Assembly (NCBI GenBank): GCA_005885555.1
Contig: VAWN01000040.1
Location: 47,464 to 111,463 of the forward strand
DNA length: 64,000 nt
Reading direction: 5' to 3'
DNA from: Actinomycetota bacterium
Lineage (GTDB): Bacteria > Actinomycetota > Actinomycetes > Mycobacteriales > Micromonosporaceae
In this document: piece by piece, positions 29,773 to 38,569 of the stretch
Layout of the letters: each line of letters begins with the position of its first letter
Position numbering within the stretch: the stretch's first letter is position 1
Notes under the pieces: generated by a model
The model's input: the letters and a program-made list of their open reading frames with translations, nothing else
What the model was told of the DNA's origin: nothing
Database searches by the model: none
Translations under genes and position numbers: made by a program

Positions 29773-30132
29773 ATGGGGTACCGGGTGCTGGCCGAGACGA
29801 CGATGGTGGCGCACTTCGCGTTCATCGCCTTCGTCGTGACCGGTGGGCTGCTGGCCTGGCGCTGGCCGGTGGCGATCTGGCCGCACCTGGCCGCGGCCGG
29901 CTGGGGTCTGGCGATCACGGTGTTCCACCTGGACTGCCCGCTGACCTGGCTGGAGGACTGGGCACGGCGGCGGGCCGGCGAGCGCGGGCTGTCCGCCGGG
30001 TTCATCGACACCTACCTGACCGGGGTGATCTACCCGGCCCGGTACGCCGGCCTGATCCAGGTGCTGATCGGGGTGGTGGTCGTGGCCAGCTGGGTGGGGT
30101 TCGCAGTCCGCTGGCGGGCGACCGCCCGTTAG
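29773..30132 (+). CDS. DUF2784 membrane protein
   Basis: A 119-residue membrane protein with three helices. HFAFIAFVVTGGLLAWRWP, HLDCPLTWLEDWARRRAG and the loop FIDTYLTGVIYP are typical of DUF2784. The function is unknown. ATG 29773 is chosen; there is no clear ribosome binding site. The gene diverges from nadK and its stop overlaps that of the convergent 398-residue membrane protein gene by 4 bp. Confidence 0.8.
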   Translation: MGYRVLAETTMVAHFAFIAFVVTGGLLAWRWPVAIWPHLAAAGWGLAITVFHLDCPLTWLEDWARRRAGERGLSAGFIDTYLTGVIYPARYAGLIQVLIGVVVVASWVGFAVRWRATAR

Positions 30133-31325
30133 CCCTTCCCCGGCTTGCCCTGCTCCTCGTCGGACAGCTTGATCACCGTGGTGTCGTCCGGGCCGGGCGG
30201 GCGGTCCATGCCCGGGGGTACCCGGATCACCACGGTCTCCTCCTGGTGCGCGGGACGGGGCGGTGACATGACGGCCACGGCGGCGACGTCGGACTCCGAC
30301 GGCGCCGCGGTGGTCGCCGGAGTGGCCGGGGGCGGCGGTACCCCGCGCTCGCTCTTCGCGCCGACCGGATCGATGACCTTGCCGGACAGGTACCCGCCAC
30401 CGGAGATCCCCATCAGCACCAGCAGCGCGGCCGGGACCTGCGGCAGCCCGTGCGCCGGATGCGTGGTCAGCTCCAGCACGAAGTACCCGGTGGTGAGCAG
30501 GGTGAAGGCGAAGTACTGCGCGTCGAGCAGCGCGCCCCGGCCGTGGTCGTCGGACACCACCTCGCGCAGCCCGGGCAGCACGCCGACCGAGTCGGGACTG
30601 GCGGCCGGCGTCTTCACCTGGGCGGACGGTTCGGTGCCGACGGCTTCCGGGCTGCCCGCCTTGGGTACCGCCGGGTCCTCGGCGGCGCCGGTCTTCGCGT
30701 CGATCTGGCTGAGCGCCTTGAGCACCTGCTGCTTGGCGGCCACCGCCAGGGCGACCGGCCAGCCGAGCAGCACCAGGTACTCCCAGCGGAAGCCGGACCC
30801 CAGCAGGTCGCCGAACGACACGCCGGCCATCGGGTTGGCGGGGCAGCTGCCGCGGTGCGCCCCGGCGGCGGCCCACGGGCAGTTCGGCGTGCGCCCGACC
30901 AATAGCAGCAACAGCAGCCCGAAGGCCAGCGCGACGCTCCAGATCACCACCTGGACCTGGGAGGTCGAGGCCCGGCCGTCCGCGCCGACGACCAGCCCCT
31001 TGAGCCCGGAGCGGCGGAACTCCACGATGCGGCGGGCCCGCTCGGCCGGCTCCATCGTGGCCAGCGCCGCCGCGGTCGGCCGTTCCGGGGTACCCGGGGA
31101 CAGCCGGATCGCCCAGTGCGTGCAGACCAGGGCGAGCACGACGATCGCGAGCGCGACGAGCGCCGCCCAGCGCGCGGTGAACCGGAACGCGAGCACGTCG
31201 CCGAAGCCGTACCAGCCGGCCACGCCGAGGACGCTGACCGTCCAGCCGAGGAGGATCAGGAGTGCGACGACGAGGACCAGAACCAGCCGCACCCGGCGGC
31301 GCCCACGCCGGCGTGGGTCATCCAT
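30129..31325 (-). CDS. Membrane protein of unknown function
   Basis: A 398-residue protein with an Arg-rich N-terminus, two helices at about 12-40 and 50-70, a cytoplasmic segment (RRIVEFRRSGLKGLVVGADG), helices at about 128-145 and 185-200, and further hydrophobic segments at about 270-320. Two low-complexity Pro/Ala/Thr stretches (about 215-245 and 335-355) and a charged tail (VVIRVPPGMDRPPGPDD) are probably cytoplasmic. No catalytic motif is recognisable. GGAGG sits 7 nt before the ATG at 31325. Confidence 0.7.
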   Translation of the reverse strand: MDDPRRRGRRRVRLVLVLVVALLILLGWTVSVLGVAGWYGFGDVLAFRFTARWAALVALAIVVLALVCTHWAIRLSPGTPERPTAAALATMEPAERARRIVEFRRSGLKGLVVGADGRASTSQVQVVIWSVALAFGLLLLLLVGRTPNCPWAAAGAHRGSCPANPMAGVSFGDLLGSGFRWEYLVLLGWPVALAVAAKQQVLKALSQIDAKTGAAEDPAVPKAGSPEAVGTEPSAQVKTPAASPDSVGVLPGLREVVSDDHGRGALLDAQYFAFTLLTTGYFVLELTTHPAHGLPQVPAALLVLMGISGGGYLSGKVIDPVGAKSERGVPPPPATPATTAAPSESDVAAVAVMSPPRPAHQEETVVIRVPPGMDRPPGPDDTTVIKLSDEEQGKPGKG

Positions 31326-31392
31326 CTCGTGGCCTCCTCCCCAGCCATGACCGAGCGTAGGAGTGGTCGATCGCGGTCACAACCCGGGCGGC

Positions 31393-31432
31393 TTGACGCC
31401 CACCCGGGCCGGTCGGTTACCGTGCAGTAACC
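31393..31432 (+). promoter_or_regulatory. Promoter and palindromic operator of the SDR-MDR pair
   Basis: TTGACG (31393-31398) and TACCGT (31418-31423) form a -35/-10 pair with 19 bp between them. The -10 is embedded in GGTTAC-CGTGCA-GTAACC (31415-31432), a perfect 6-bp inverted repeat typical of a dimeric repressor site. A repressor gene is not adjacent. Confidence 0.5.
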
Positions 31433-31446
31433 CAAGGGAGGCGACA

Positions 31447-32208
31447 GTGCAGTTGGACGCGGCGGTGGCTCTGGTGACCGGCGGCGCACACGGTATCGGC
31501 GCCGGGATCGCCCGCCGGCTGGCCGGGCTCGGCGCCCGGGTGGTGGTCGCCGACGTCGACACCGCGGCCGGTAGCGCCCTGGCCGCCGAGCTGGGCGGGG
31601 TCTTCGTACCCTGCGACGTCGGCCGGTTCGCCGACAGCGGGCACGCCGTGGCCGAAGCCGTGCGCGCGTACGGCGGCCTCGACATCGTCGCCCTCAACGC
31701 GGGCGTGACGACCGGCTTCGGCGTCGGCGAGGACTTCGACCCGGAACGGTACCGCCGGGTCATGTCGATCAACCTGGACGGTGTGGTGTACGGCGCCCAC
31801 GCGGCCCGGCCGGCGCTGCTGGCCCGCGGCGGCGGGGACATCGTCGCCACCGCCAGCCTCGCCGCGTTCGCCCCGACGCCGCAGGAGCCGGTCTACGCGG
31901 CCAACAAGGCCGGCGTCGTCGGCCTGGTCCGGGCGCTCGGGCCGGCCTGGGCCGGCGACGGGATCCGGGTCAACGCGCTGTGCCCGGCCTACGCCGACAC
32001 CGCCATCGTCAACCCGTTCCGGTCGGCACTGGTCGACCGGGGCATCCCGTTGCTGGATGTCGACGACGTGGTCGACGCGTTCGTCGCGATACTTGCCGCG
32101 CGCCGGGCCGGCGAGTGCTGGTACGTTCAACCGGGCCGGCCGGCCGAGCCGTTCCGGTTCCCTCATGTGCCTGGTCCCCGACCGGCGCTCTCGCGCCAGG
32201 AAGGCTGA
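31447..32208 (+). CDS. Short-chain dehydrogenase/reductase
   Basis: A 253-residue classical SDR. The cofactor motif is TGGAHGIGAGIARRL (about 11-25), Asp35 follows strand 2 (VVADVD), NAG is at 84-86, and the catalytic residues are Ser137, Tyr150 and Lys154 (YAANK). The acidic residue after strand 2 favours NAD over NADP. The substrate is unknown. AAGGGAGG precedes the GTG at 31447. The quinone-reductase-like gene follows after 4 bp, so the two form an operon under a promoter with an overlapping palindrome. Confidence 0.87.
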   Translation: MQLDAAVALVTGGAHGIGAGIARRLAGLGARVVVADVDTAAGSALAAELGGVFVPCDVGRFADSGHAVAEAVRAYGGLDIVALNAGVTTGFGVGEDFDPERYRRVMSINLDGVVYGAHAARPALLARGGGDIVATASLAAFAPTPQEPVYAANKAGVVGLVRALGPAWAGDGIRVNALCPAYADTAIVNPFRSALVDRGIPLLDVDDVVDAFVAILAARRAGECWYVQPGRPAEPFRFPHVPGPRPALSRQEG

Positions 32209-32212
32209 CATC

Positions 32213-33166
32213 GTGCGCGCCATCCGCATCACCGAGTTCGGCGGTCCCGAGGTACTCACCCTGGCCGAGGTATCGGAGCCGGAGCCTCGCGACGGGCAGT
32301 TGCTGGTCGAAGTGAGCCGGGCCGGCATCAACTACGCCGACACGCACCAGGCGGAGAACAGCTACCTGGCGCCCAGCAAGCTGCCGTTGATCCCGGGCAG
32401 CGAGATCGCCGGGCGCACCGCCGACGGGCGGCGGGTGGTCGCGATGCTGGGCGGCGGCGGGTACGCCGAGCGGGCCGTGGTCGACCCGGCGGTGACCTTC
32501 GAGGTACCCGACGGCGTCGACGACACGACCGCACTGGCCATCGTCGTGCAGGGCAGCACCGCGTGGATGCTGCTGCGGCGCACCGTCAACCTGCGCGAGG
32601 GCGAGAGCGTCGTGGTACACGCGGCGGCCGGCGGGGTCGGCAGCCTCGCCGTCCAGCTCGCCAAGGCGTTCGGCGCCGGGCGGGTGATCGCCACCGCGAG
32701 CAGTGCCGACAAGCGCCAGCTCGCGCTCGACCTCGGCGCCGACGTCGCCGTCGACGCGCAGGCGCCGGACATGAAGGCGGCGCTGCGCGAGGCCAACGGC
32801 GGGCAGGGTGTCGACGTGGTGCTGGACATGACCGGCGGCCGGATCACCGACGAGAGCGTGGCCGCGCTGGCGCCGTTCGGCCGCCTCGCGTTCTACGGCA
32901 TGGCCAACCGCCAGCCGCCCACCCCGGTCGCGCCGGCCAGCCTGCTGCTGCACTCGACCACGATCGGCGGTATGTGGCTGCCGCACGCGTTCCGCATCCC
33001 CGGCCTGATGAACGAGGCCATGGCCGAGCAGTTCGCGCTCGTTGCGGCCGGCCGGCTGCGGGCGATCGCCGGCGGCGAGTACCCGCTGTCCGAGGCCCGC
33101 CGGGCGCACGAGGACATGCGCGCCCGGCGTACCGTCGGCAAGCTCGTGCTCGACCCGTCGCGCTGA
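32213..33166 (+). CDS. Zinc-free medium-chain reductase (quinone oxidoreductase-like)
   Basis: A 317-residue member of the NADPH:quinone oxidoreductase branch of the MDR superfamily: RITEFGGPEVLTLAEV, GINYADTHQAENSY, IPGSEIAGR and the NADPH motif VVHAAAGGVGSLAVQLAKAFGA. Zinc-binding cysteines are absent, as expected. It would reduce a quinone or an activated alkene. GTG 32213 follows AGGAAGG located in the tail of the SDR gene. The stop codon is inside a 16-bp-period duplication and a hairpin. Confidence 0.87.
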   Translation: MRAIRITEFGGPEVLTLAEVSEPEPRDGQLLVEVSRAGINYADTHQAENSYLAPSKLPLIPGSEIAGRTADGRRVVAMLGGGGYAERAVVDPAVTFEVPDGVDDTTALAIVVQGSTAWMLLRRTVNLREGESVVVHAAAGGVGSLAVQLAKAFGAGRVIATASSADKRQLALDLGADVAVDAQAPDMKAALREANGGQGVDVVLDMTGGRITDESVAALAPFGRLAFYGMANRQPPTPVAPASLLLHSTTIGGMWLPHAFRIPGLMNEAMAEQFALVAAGRLRAIAGGEYPLSEARRAHEDMRARRTVGKLVLDPSR

Positions 33167-33191
33167 CAGATCGCGGCCCTGACAGATCGCG
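33163..33191 (+). repeat. Tandem duplication copying the MDR stop codon
   Basis: CTGACAGATCGCG at 33163-33175 and 33179-33191 (period 16). The first copy contains the TGA of the MDR gene. Confidence 0.8.
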
Positions 33192-33201
33192 CAGGGCCGC
33201 G
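33172..33201 (+). terminator. Hairpin after the SDR-MDR operon
   Basis: CGCGGCCCTG and CAGGGCCGCG, perfect 10-bp arms around a 10-nt loop, starting 6 bp after the stop. The second copy of the stop-codon duplication supplies much of the loop. Confidence 0.55.
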
Positions 33202-33220
33202 TGGCGCCGCGTGGCGGCTG

Positions 33221-33270
33221 CCGCTACGCGGCCTGGGTGATGTTGCCGCTACGCGGCCTGGGTGATGTTG
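33221..33270 (-). repeat. 25-bp tandem duplication of the end of the VOC gene
   Basis: CCGCTACGCGGCCTGGGTGATGTTG occurs at 33221-33245 and 33246-33270 without mismatch. On the minus strand each copy encodes NITQAA followed by TAG, so the stop and last six codons of the VOC gene are repeated downstream of the real stop. Confidence 0.95.
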
Positions 33271-33656
33271 ACCAGCCAGGAGACGCCGAACCGGTCGATG
33301 CACATGCCGAACTCGTCGCCCCAGACCTGCTTCTCCATCGGCATCACGACGGTGCCGCCCGCGGCCAGCTGGTCGAAGTAGTCGCGCAGCTTCGTGTCGT
33401 CGCCGCTGAGGCTGACCGAGAAGCCGGAGATCGGGCGGGGTTCCATGTCGCTGGTGATGTCGGCGGCCATGACGCAGTACCCGTCGGGGGTCTCCAGCAT
33501 GGCGTGCATGATCCGATCGGCGTCCGGCGAGTCCTTCGCACCGAAGTCGGCGAACGTGTTGGTGACCAGGTCGCCGCCGAGGACGCTCTGGTAGAACTCC
33601 ATCGCCTGTCGGGCGGTGCCGTTGAAGTTGAGGTACGGGTTCAACCGGGATGCCAT
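33249..33656 (-). CDS. VOC-fold protein, PhnB/YjdN type
   Basis: A 135-residue vicinal-oxygen-chelate fold protein: LNPYLNFNGTARQAMEFYQSVLGG at the start, HAMLETPDGYCVMAAD, and WGDEFGMCIDRFGVSWLVNI at the end. It resembles the PhnB/YjdN (formerly '3-demethylubiquinone methyltransferase-like') group whose function is mostly unknown. The ATG at 33656 starts the first strand. The final six codons and stop are tandemly duplicated. Confidence 0.87.
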   Translation of the reverse strand: MASRLNPYLNFNGTARQAMEFYQSVLGGDLVTNTFADFGAKDSPDADRIMHAMLETPDGYCVMAADITSDMEPRPISGFSVSLSGDDTKLRDYFDQLAAGGTVVMPMEKQVWGDEFGMCIDRFGVSWLVNITQAA

Positions 33657-33711
33657 GCGGTCAACGTATCAGCCGCCGCGGGTACCGAGGAGATCATCCG
33701 GCTGCGCTGCG

Positions 33712-34509
33712 GTGAGCGGCTTGGCGAAGTGGTACCGGTACGAGAACATCCCGGCGCTGGTCGGGCAGCTGGCGGCGGACCTCGCCCGGCTGCCCGAGGG
33801 CGACGCCCGCCGGTACTTCCACGCCACCTACCTGCGCACGACGCGGGCCGTGGCGCAGGAGATCGACCGGGGTGGGTTCGCCGACGGCGCCTGGCTGGAG
33901 CGCTGGGACATCGTCTTCGCCGAGCTGTACCTCGACGCCCTGCACGCGGACCTCGCCGGCGACCCGGTCTCCGAGCCGTGGCGCATCGCCTTCGACACCG
34001 CCGCCGAGCGGCCCGCCATGCCGCCGCTGCGACACGTGCTGCTGGGCATGAACGCGCACATCAACTACGACCTGCCGCAGGCGCTGGTCGCGGTGATCAG
34101 CCCGGCCGAGTTCGACGACCCGAAGCTGCGGGCCGGCCGGGCGGCCGACCACGCGCACGTCGACGAGGTGCTGCTGGCCCGGGTCGGCGCCGAGGACGAC
34201 GAGCTGTCCGCGGTCACCCGGCGCAGCCTGCTCGACCGGCTCCTCGCGCCGCTGAACCGGGCCGCCACCAAGCGGCTGCTGACCGAGGCGCGGGCGAAGG
34301 TGTGGCGCAACGCGGTCGCGCTGGACCGGGCGCGGCGGGAGAGCCCGGGCCGGTACGCCACGGTACTGGCCGAACTGGAGGCGCTGTCCGCGGCGCGGCT
34401 GGCCGAACTCGTCGCGCCCGGGCAGGTGCTGCTCAAGCTGACCCGGCACGGTTTCGGCGTTGTCCTACCGGACGCACCAGCGGTTGCCCCGGGCGGTCCG
34501 GACGGGTAG
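33712..34509 (+). CDS. DUF5995 family protein
   Basis: A 265-residue soluble, mostly helical protein. RYFHATYLRTTRAVAQEI, RWDIVFAELYLDALHADL and especially LLGMNAHINYDLPQALVAVI match the DUF5995 family of actinobacteria. The conserved Asn/His residues suggest a metal or ligand site, but no activity is known. GTG 33712 is the best start (family-like from VSGLAKWYRYENIPALVGQL). It may be co-transcribed with the gamma-glutamyltransferase gene 32 bp downstream. Confidence 0.75.
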   Translation: MSGLAKWYRYENIPALVGQLAADLARLPEGDARRYFHATYLRTTRAVAQEIDRGGFADGAWLERWDIVFAELYLDALHADLAGDPVSEPWRIAFDTAAERPAMPPLRHVLLGMNAHINYDLPQALVAVISPAEFDDPKLRAGRAADHAHVDEVLLARVGAEDDELSAVTRRSLLDRLLAPLNRAATKRLLTEARAKVWRNAVALDRARRESPGRYATVLAELEALSAARLAELVAPGQVLLKLTRHGFGVVLPDAPAVAPGGPDG

Positions 34510-34541
34510 GCAGGAAACTAGGCCGATCCCGGGAGGCATCA

Positions 34542-36347
34542 ATGCTTCGACGTCCGCTCGCGCTTGCCATCCTCACGACCGCGGCGCTCGTCGCCGCTCC
34601 CGCCGGCCCGGCCGGCGCGTCCGCTCCCCCGCCCGCGTCCCCGGTGGCGGTCGGCTTCGGTGGCGCGGTCGCCACCGTCGACGCCGACGCCACCCGTACC
34701 GGCATCGAGGTGCTGCGGGCCGGCGGCAACGCGGTCGACGCGGCCGTCGCGGCGGCGGCCACGCTCGGGGTCACCGAGCCGTTCTCGTCGGGTATCGGCG
34801 GTGGCGGGTTCTTCGTCTTCTACGACGCGCGCAGCCACACGGTGCACACGATCGACGGCCGGGAGATGGCGCCGGCGTCCATGGACGTCAACGCGTTCGT
34901 CAACCCGGCGACCGGCCAGCCGTACGCCTTCCAGGAGGCGCGGGTCAGCGGCATCTCCGTCGGGGTACCGGGATCGCCGGCCACCTGGGCCGCCGCGCTG
35001 CACCGCTGGGGCACGATCTCGTTCCGGCAGGCGCTGCAGCCGGCCATCCGCACCGCGCAGCGCGGGTTCCTCGTCGATGCCACGTTCAACAGCCAGGTCG
35101 CCGGCAACCGCGACGCGTTCGGCCAGTTCAGCTCGACCAGCGCGCTGTACCTGCCGGGTGGCCAGCCGCCCGCCGTCGGCTCGACCTTCCGCAACCCGGA
35201 CCTCGCCCGCACGTACCAGCTGCTGGCCCGCGAGGGTGTCGGCGCGCTGTACCACGGCCCGCTGGCCGGCGACATCGCCGACACCGTGCAGCACCCGCCG
35301 CTGTCGCCGACGCCGATCGGTACCTGGGCGTTCCCGATCCGGCCGGGTGGCATGACAACCGCCGACGTGGCGAGGTACCAGGCCCGGTTCCCGGCGCCCA
35401 CGCACAGCCGGTACCGCGGCCTGGACGTGTACGGCATGCCGACCCCGTCCAGCGGCGGTACCGCGGTCGGCGAGGCGCTGAACATCCTGGAGAACTTCGA
35501 CCTGCGCGCCATGACCCGCACCCAGGCCGAGCACCACTACCTCGAAGCAAGCGCGCTGGCCTTCGCCGACCGCAACCGGTACGTCGGCGACGGTACCCCG
35601 CGGGCGGTACTCGACGAGCTGCTCTCCGACCGGTTCGCCAAGCAGCGGGCCTGCCTGATCGACCCGACGAAGGCGCTGCCGAAGCCGGTCGACCCCGGTC
35701 CGCTCGACCTGTCCGGCAGCTGCCCCACCGGTACCGCGGCGGCCGCCGGCTCGACCGAGCAGAGCACCACCAACCTGACCGTGGTCGACCGGTGGGGCAA
35801 CGTGGTCGAGTACACGCTGACCATCGAGCAGACCGGCGGCAACGCGATGGTGGTACCGGGCCGCGGCTTCCTGCTCAACAACGAGCTGACCGACTTCAAC
35901 TTCACCCCGACCCAGGGCAGCGCGCCCGACCCGAACCTGCCCGCCCCGTTCAAGCGGCCGCGCAGCTCGATGTCGCCGACGATCCTGCTGAAGAACGGCA
36001 AGCCGTTGCTGGCAACCGGGTCGCCGGGCGGCGCGACGATCATCACGACGGTACTGCAGATCCTGATGAACCGGCTGGACCTCGGCATGAGCCTGCCCGA
36101 CGCGATCGCGTACCCGCGGGCCAGCCAGCGCAACAGCCCGACCACGCAGGTCGAACCGGCGTTCCTCGCGCTACCCGAGGCGGCCGGGCTGACCGCGCTG
36201 GGGCACGTGCTGGCGGTCAACACCACGGCACCGGAGATCGGCGCGGCGACCGGCGTCGAGTTCCTGCGCGGCGGCGAGCTGCTCGCGGCGGCGGAACCGG
36301 TACGGCGCGGCGGCGGCTCAGCGGCGGTGGTCAAACCGGCCCGGTAG
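34542..36347 (+). CDS. ggt: Secreted gamma-glutamyltransferase
   Basis: A 601-residue Ntn hydrolase precursor. The signal peptide is RRPLALAILTTAALVAA with cleavage near AGASA. AVATVDADATRTGIEVLRAG, NAVDAAVAAAATLGVTEPFSSGIGG and DGREMAP are typical of the large subunit. Self-processing should occur before the Thr in EQSTTNLTVVD (about residue 409), producing the small subunit with SSMSPTILL. It cleaves gamma-glutamyl bonds such as in glutathione outside the cell. GGGAGG lies 5 nt before the ATG. Very similar enzymes act as oxamate amidohydrolases, but the signal peptide and distance argue against a link with the pyrimidine cluster. Confidence 0.9.
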   Translation: MLRRPLALAILTTAALVAAPAGPAGASAPPPASPVAVGFGGAVATVDADATRTGIEVLRAGGNAVDAAVAAAATLGVTEPFSSGIGGGGFFVFYDARSHTVHTIDGREMAPASMDVNAFVNPATGQPYAFQEARVSGISVGVPGSPATWAAALHRWGTISFRQALQPAIRTAQRGFLVDATFNSQVAGNRDAFGQFSSTSALYLPGGQPPAVGSTFRNPDLARTYQLLAREGVGALYHGPLAGDIADTVQHPPLSPTPIGTWAFPIRPGGMTTADVARYQARFPAPTHSRYRGLDVYGMPTPSSGGTAVGEALNILENFDLRAMTRTQAEHHYLEASALAFADRNRYVGDGTPRAVLDELLSDRFAKQRACLIDPTKALPKPVDPGPLDLSGSCPTGTAAAAGSTEQSTTNLTVVDRWGNVVEYTLTIEQTGGNAMVVPGRGFLLNNELTDFNFTPTQGSAPDPNLPAPFKRPRSSMSPTILLKNGKPLLATGSPGGATIITTVLQILMNRLDLGMSLPDAIAYPRASQRNSPTTQVEPAFLALPEAAGLTALGHVLAVNTTAPEIGAATGVEFLRGGELLAAAEPVRRGGGSAAVVKPAR

Positions 36348-36376
36348 CCGCGGCCGGGTCTGGTTTCGGTACGGCA

Positions 36377-37198
36377 TCAGCCCGCGCGCAGGAACTCCTG
36401 CGCACCCCGCAGGCGGGTACGCAGGAGCGACGCGGCCTTGTCGATGCGCAGGCGCACGTCGGTGGGCCGCGCCAGGTGCAGGTCGGCGAGTCGGCCCGCA
36501 CGCAGGCGGGCCGGGTCCAGGCCGTCGCGGCGGGCCACCAGCACCCCGAGGTCGTACCGGCTGACCGCATCGCTACCGGCCACGTTGAGGATGCCGGGGT
36601 ACCCGCTGCCCGCCAGCTCCAGCACGGCGTCGGCGAGGTCGTCCACGTGGACCGGCGTGCGGATCTCGTCGGTGAACAGCACGCCGTCGGCCTCTCCCGA
36701 GGCGAGCCGGTGGGTGAGGCGCTCGTGCACGCCGCGTCCCCCGCCGATGATCAGGGACGTCCGGACGACGGCGGCGGCCGGCGCGATGGCCCGGACCGCC
36801 GTCTCGGCCGCGGCCTTGGCCGCGCCGTACGGGTACACCGGGTCGGGCGGCGCGCTCTCGTCGTAGTGCACGTCGCGGCCGGAGAACACCGCGTCGCTGG
36901 ACACGTGCACCAGCCGGATGCGCAGCGCCGCCGCGGCGAGCGCCACGTGGGCGGCACCGTCGGCGATCACCCGCCAGTCCTCCCGGCCGGCGGCGGTGTG
37001 CACCACCGCATCCGGCCGGACCCGCTCGACGAGCCGGCGGACCGCCGCCGGGTCGCGGATGTCGAGCGGCTCGCCGGCGGTACCGGTGGGTGTGGTGTGG
37101 TAGGTACCGACGACCACCGCGCCGGCCTCCGCCGCCCGCTGTGCGACCTGGCTGCCGAGGTGCCCGCTCGCCCCGGTGACCAGGATGCGTGCCGCCAT
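36377..37198 (-). CDS. RmlD-like sugar-nucleotide reductase
   Basis: A 273-residue extended SDR of the dTDP-4-dehydrorhamnose reductase type: ILVTGASGHLGSQVAQRA, VVHTAAGREDW, HVSSDAVFSGRDVHYDES and YPYGAAKAAAETAVR (YxxxK), then VRTSLIIGGG. It would reduce a nucleotide-linked keto-sugar. No other rml genes lie near it, so the substrate is uncertain. ATG 37198 is the start. It is transcribed away from the esterase gene. Confidence 0.78.
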   Translation of the reverse strand: MAARILVTGASGHLGSQVAQRAAEAGAVVVGTYHTTPTGTAGEPLDIRDPAAVRRLVERVRPDAVVHTAAGREDWRVIADGAAHVALAAAALRIRLVHVSSDAVFSGRDVHYDESAPPDPVYPYGAAKAAAETAVRAIAPAAAVVRTSLIIGGGRGVHERLTHRLASGEADGVLFTDEIRTPVHVDDLADAVLELAGSGYPGILNVAGSDAVSRYDLGVLVARRDGLDPARLRAGRLADLHLARPTDVRLRIDKAASLLRTRLRGAQEFLRAG

Positions 37199-37216
37199 GA
37201 GCAGGCACGGTACCGG

Positions 37217-37405
37217 TCAGCTCGCCGGTACCGTGAACCGGTCGTGCTCGGTGAGCAGCTTGTCCAGCCGGGCCTGGTCGACCCGGTTCACCACGCTGGT
37301 GTCCTCCTGGTAGTCGCGCACGCACTTGGCGAGCGTGGTGCTGGATTGGTCATGCCGTCGAGTGTCGGGCGCCGCGGACGGCGGGACCTGAGTACGGATG
37401 CTCAA
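37217..37405 (-). CDS. Possible short gene or gene remnant
   Basis: A 62-codon frame with a TTG start (37405) and no ribosome binding site. The C-terminal half (KCVRDYQEDTSVVNRVDQAR) looks like genuine protein, while the first 20 residues do not, so this may be the tail of a lost gene. I do not recognise a family. Confidence 0.25.
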   Translation of the reverse strand: MSIRTQVPPSAAPDTRRHDQSSTTLAKCVRDYQEDTSVVNRVDQARLDKLLTEHDRFTVPAS

Positions 37406-37441
37406 CCGGACGCGCGCGGCGACTCATGGTTGACTTGCGGG

Positions 37442-38470
37442 ATGCTGCCATGGGACGCCGAGCTCGCCGGCCGGCTGGACCGCACCATGATCGTCTCACC
37501 GCTGCTGCGCGGCAACCCGCTGGGCGACCCGCACGAGCGGCCGCTGTGGGTGTACCTGCCGCCGGGGTACGACGACGACCCGGCGGTGCGCTACCCGGCG
37601 GTGTACGTGCTGCAGGGGTACACCGGCCACGTGGCGATGTGGGCCAACCGCACGGCGTTCCGGCAGCCGTTCATCGAGACGGCCGACGCGGTGTTCGCCT
37701 CGGGTCAGGCACCCGGCTGCATCGTGGTGTACGTCGACGCGTGGACCGCGTACGGCGGTTCCCAGTTCGTCGACTCCCCCGGCACCGGGCGGTACCACTC
37801 GTACCTGTGCGAGGAGGTCGTACCGTTCGTCGACGCGCGGTACCGCACGCTGCCCGACCGGGAGTCGCGCGCGGTGTCCGGCAAGTCCTCCGGCGGCTTC
37901 GGCGCGATGATCACGCCGATGCTGCGGCCGGACCTGTTCGGCGCGCTCGCCTCGCACGCCGGCGACTCGCTCTACGAGCTGTGCTACATCCCCGAGTTCG
38001 GCAAGGCGGCCCGGTACCTGCGCGACTGGGACCACGACATCCAGCGCTGGTGGGCCGACTTCCGGTCGCGCACGGCGTTCACCAAGGAGGGCGACGGCCT
38101 GCTGGTGATGCTGCTCGGCGTCACCGCCTGCTTCTCGGCCGGTCCGGACGGTACCCCGGAACTGCCGTTCGATCCGCTGACCGGGCAGCTTCGGCCACCG
38201 GTGTGGCAGCGGTGGCTGGAGTGGGACCCGGTGCGCATGATCGACCGGTACGCCGACGAGGTGCGCTCGCTGCGCGCGGTGTGGCTGGACGCGGGTACCC
38301 GCGACGAGTGGTTCCTGGACCTGGGTGCCGAGGCGTTCCGGGCCGGGCTGCGCCGGGTCGGGTTGCCCGAGGAGCGGATCTCCTTCGAGCTCTTCGACGC
38401 CACCCACGCCGCCATTGACTACCGGTACCCGCAGGCGCTGGCCTGGCTGGCCCACCGGCTGGCGCGCTGA
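37442..38470 (+). CDS. Alpha/beta-hydrolase esterase (esterase D type)
   Basis: A 342-residue putative serine esterase of the enterochelin-esterase/antigen 85-like group. RPLWVYLPPGYDDDP, YPAVYVLQGYTGHV, and the nucleophile elbow SGKSSGGFGAM (Ser in GKSSGG) are clear. A late DAGTRDEW may carry the acid and FDATHAAIDYR the catalytic His. No signal peptide is present, so it acts inside the cell. The substrate is unknown. ATG 37442 is the start, without a strong ribosome binding site. Confidence 0.78.
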   Translation: MLPWDAELAGRLDRTMIVSPLLRGNPLGDPHERPLWVYLPPGYDDDPAVRYPAVYVLQGYTGHVAMWANRTAFRQPFIETADAVFASGQAPGCIVVYVDAWTAYGGSQFVDSPGTGRYHSYLCEEVVPFVDARYRTLPDRESRAVSGKSSGGFGAMITPMLRPDLFGALASHAGDSLYELCYIPEFGKAARYLRDWDHDIQRWWADFRSRTAFTKEGDGLLVMLLGVTACFSAGPDGTPELPFDPLTGQLRPPVWQRWLEWDPVRMIDRYADEVRSLRAVWLDAGTRDEWFLDLGAEAFRAGLRRVGLPEERISFELFDATHAAIDYRYPQALAWLAHRLAR

Positions 38471-38492
38471 CCTGGGCATTCCTACCCACCAC

Positions 38493-38507
38493 GGGCGTTG
38501 AACGCCC
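38493..38507 (+). terminator. Short hairpin after the esterase gene
   Basis: GGGCGTT-G-AACGCCC, 7-bp perfect arms, 22 bp after the stop. It could also be an operator for the following peroxidase gene. Confidence 0.35.
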
Positions 38508-38546
38508 CCTAAGGGCATTCTGCCATGTCGATGTCTTACCGGGCAC

Positions 38547-38569
38547 CCTAGCCTGGCCGTAAAGCTAGG
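38547..38569 (+). promoter_or_regulatory. Inverted repeat CCTAGC-N11-GCTAGG upstream of the peroxidase
   Basis: Perfect 6-bp arms in the 249-bp region before the peroxidase gene, which is less GC-rich than its surroundings. A candidate regulator site; I cannot assign a -10 with confidence. Confidence 0.35.

Noticed and set aside
34542-36347. Gamma-glutamyltransferase as an oxamate/malonamate amidohydrolase of the pyrimidine cluster
   Set aside because: It has a clear signal peptide, lies 6 kb outside the cluster and is paired with DUF5995, so an extracellular gamma-glutamyltransferase is more likely.
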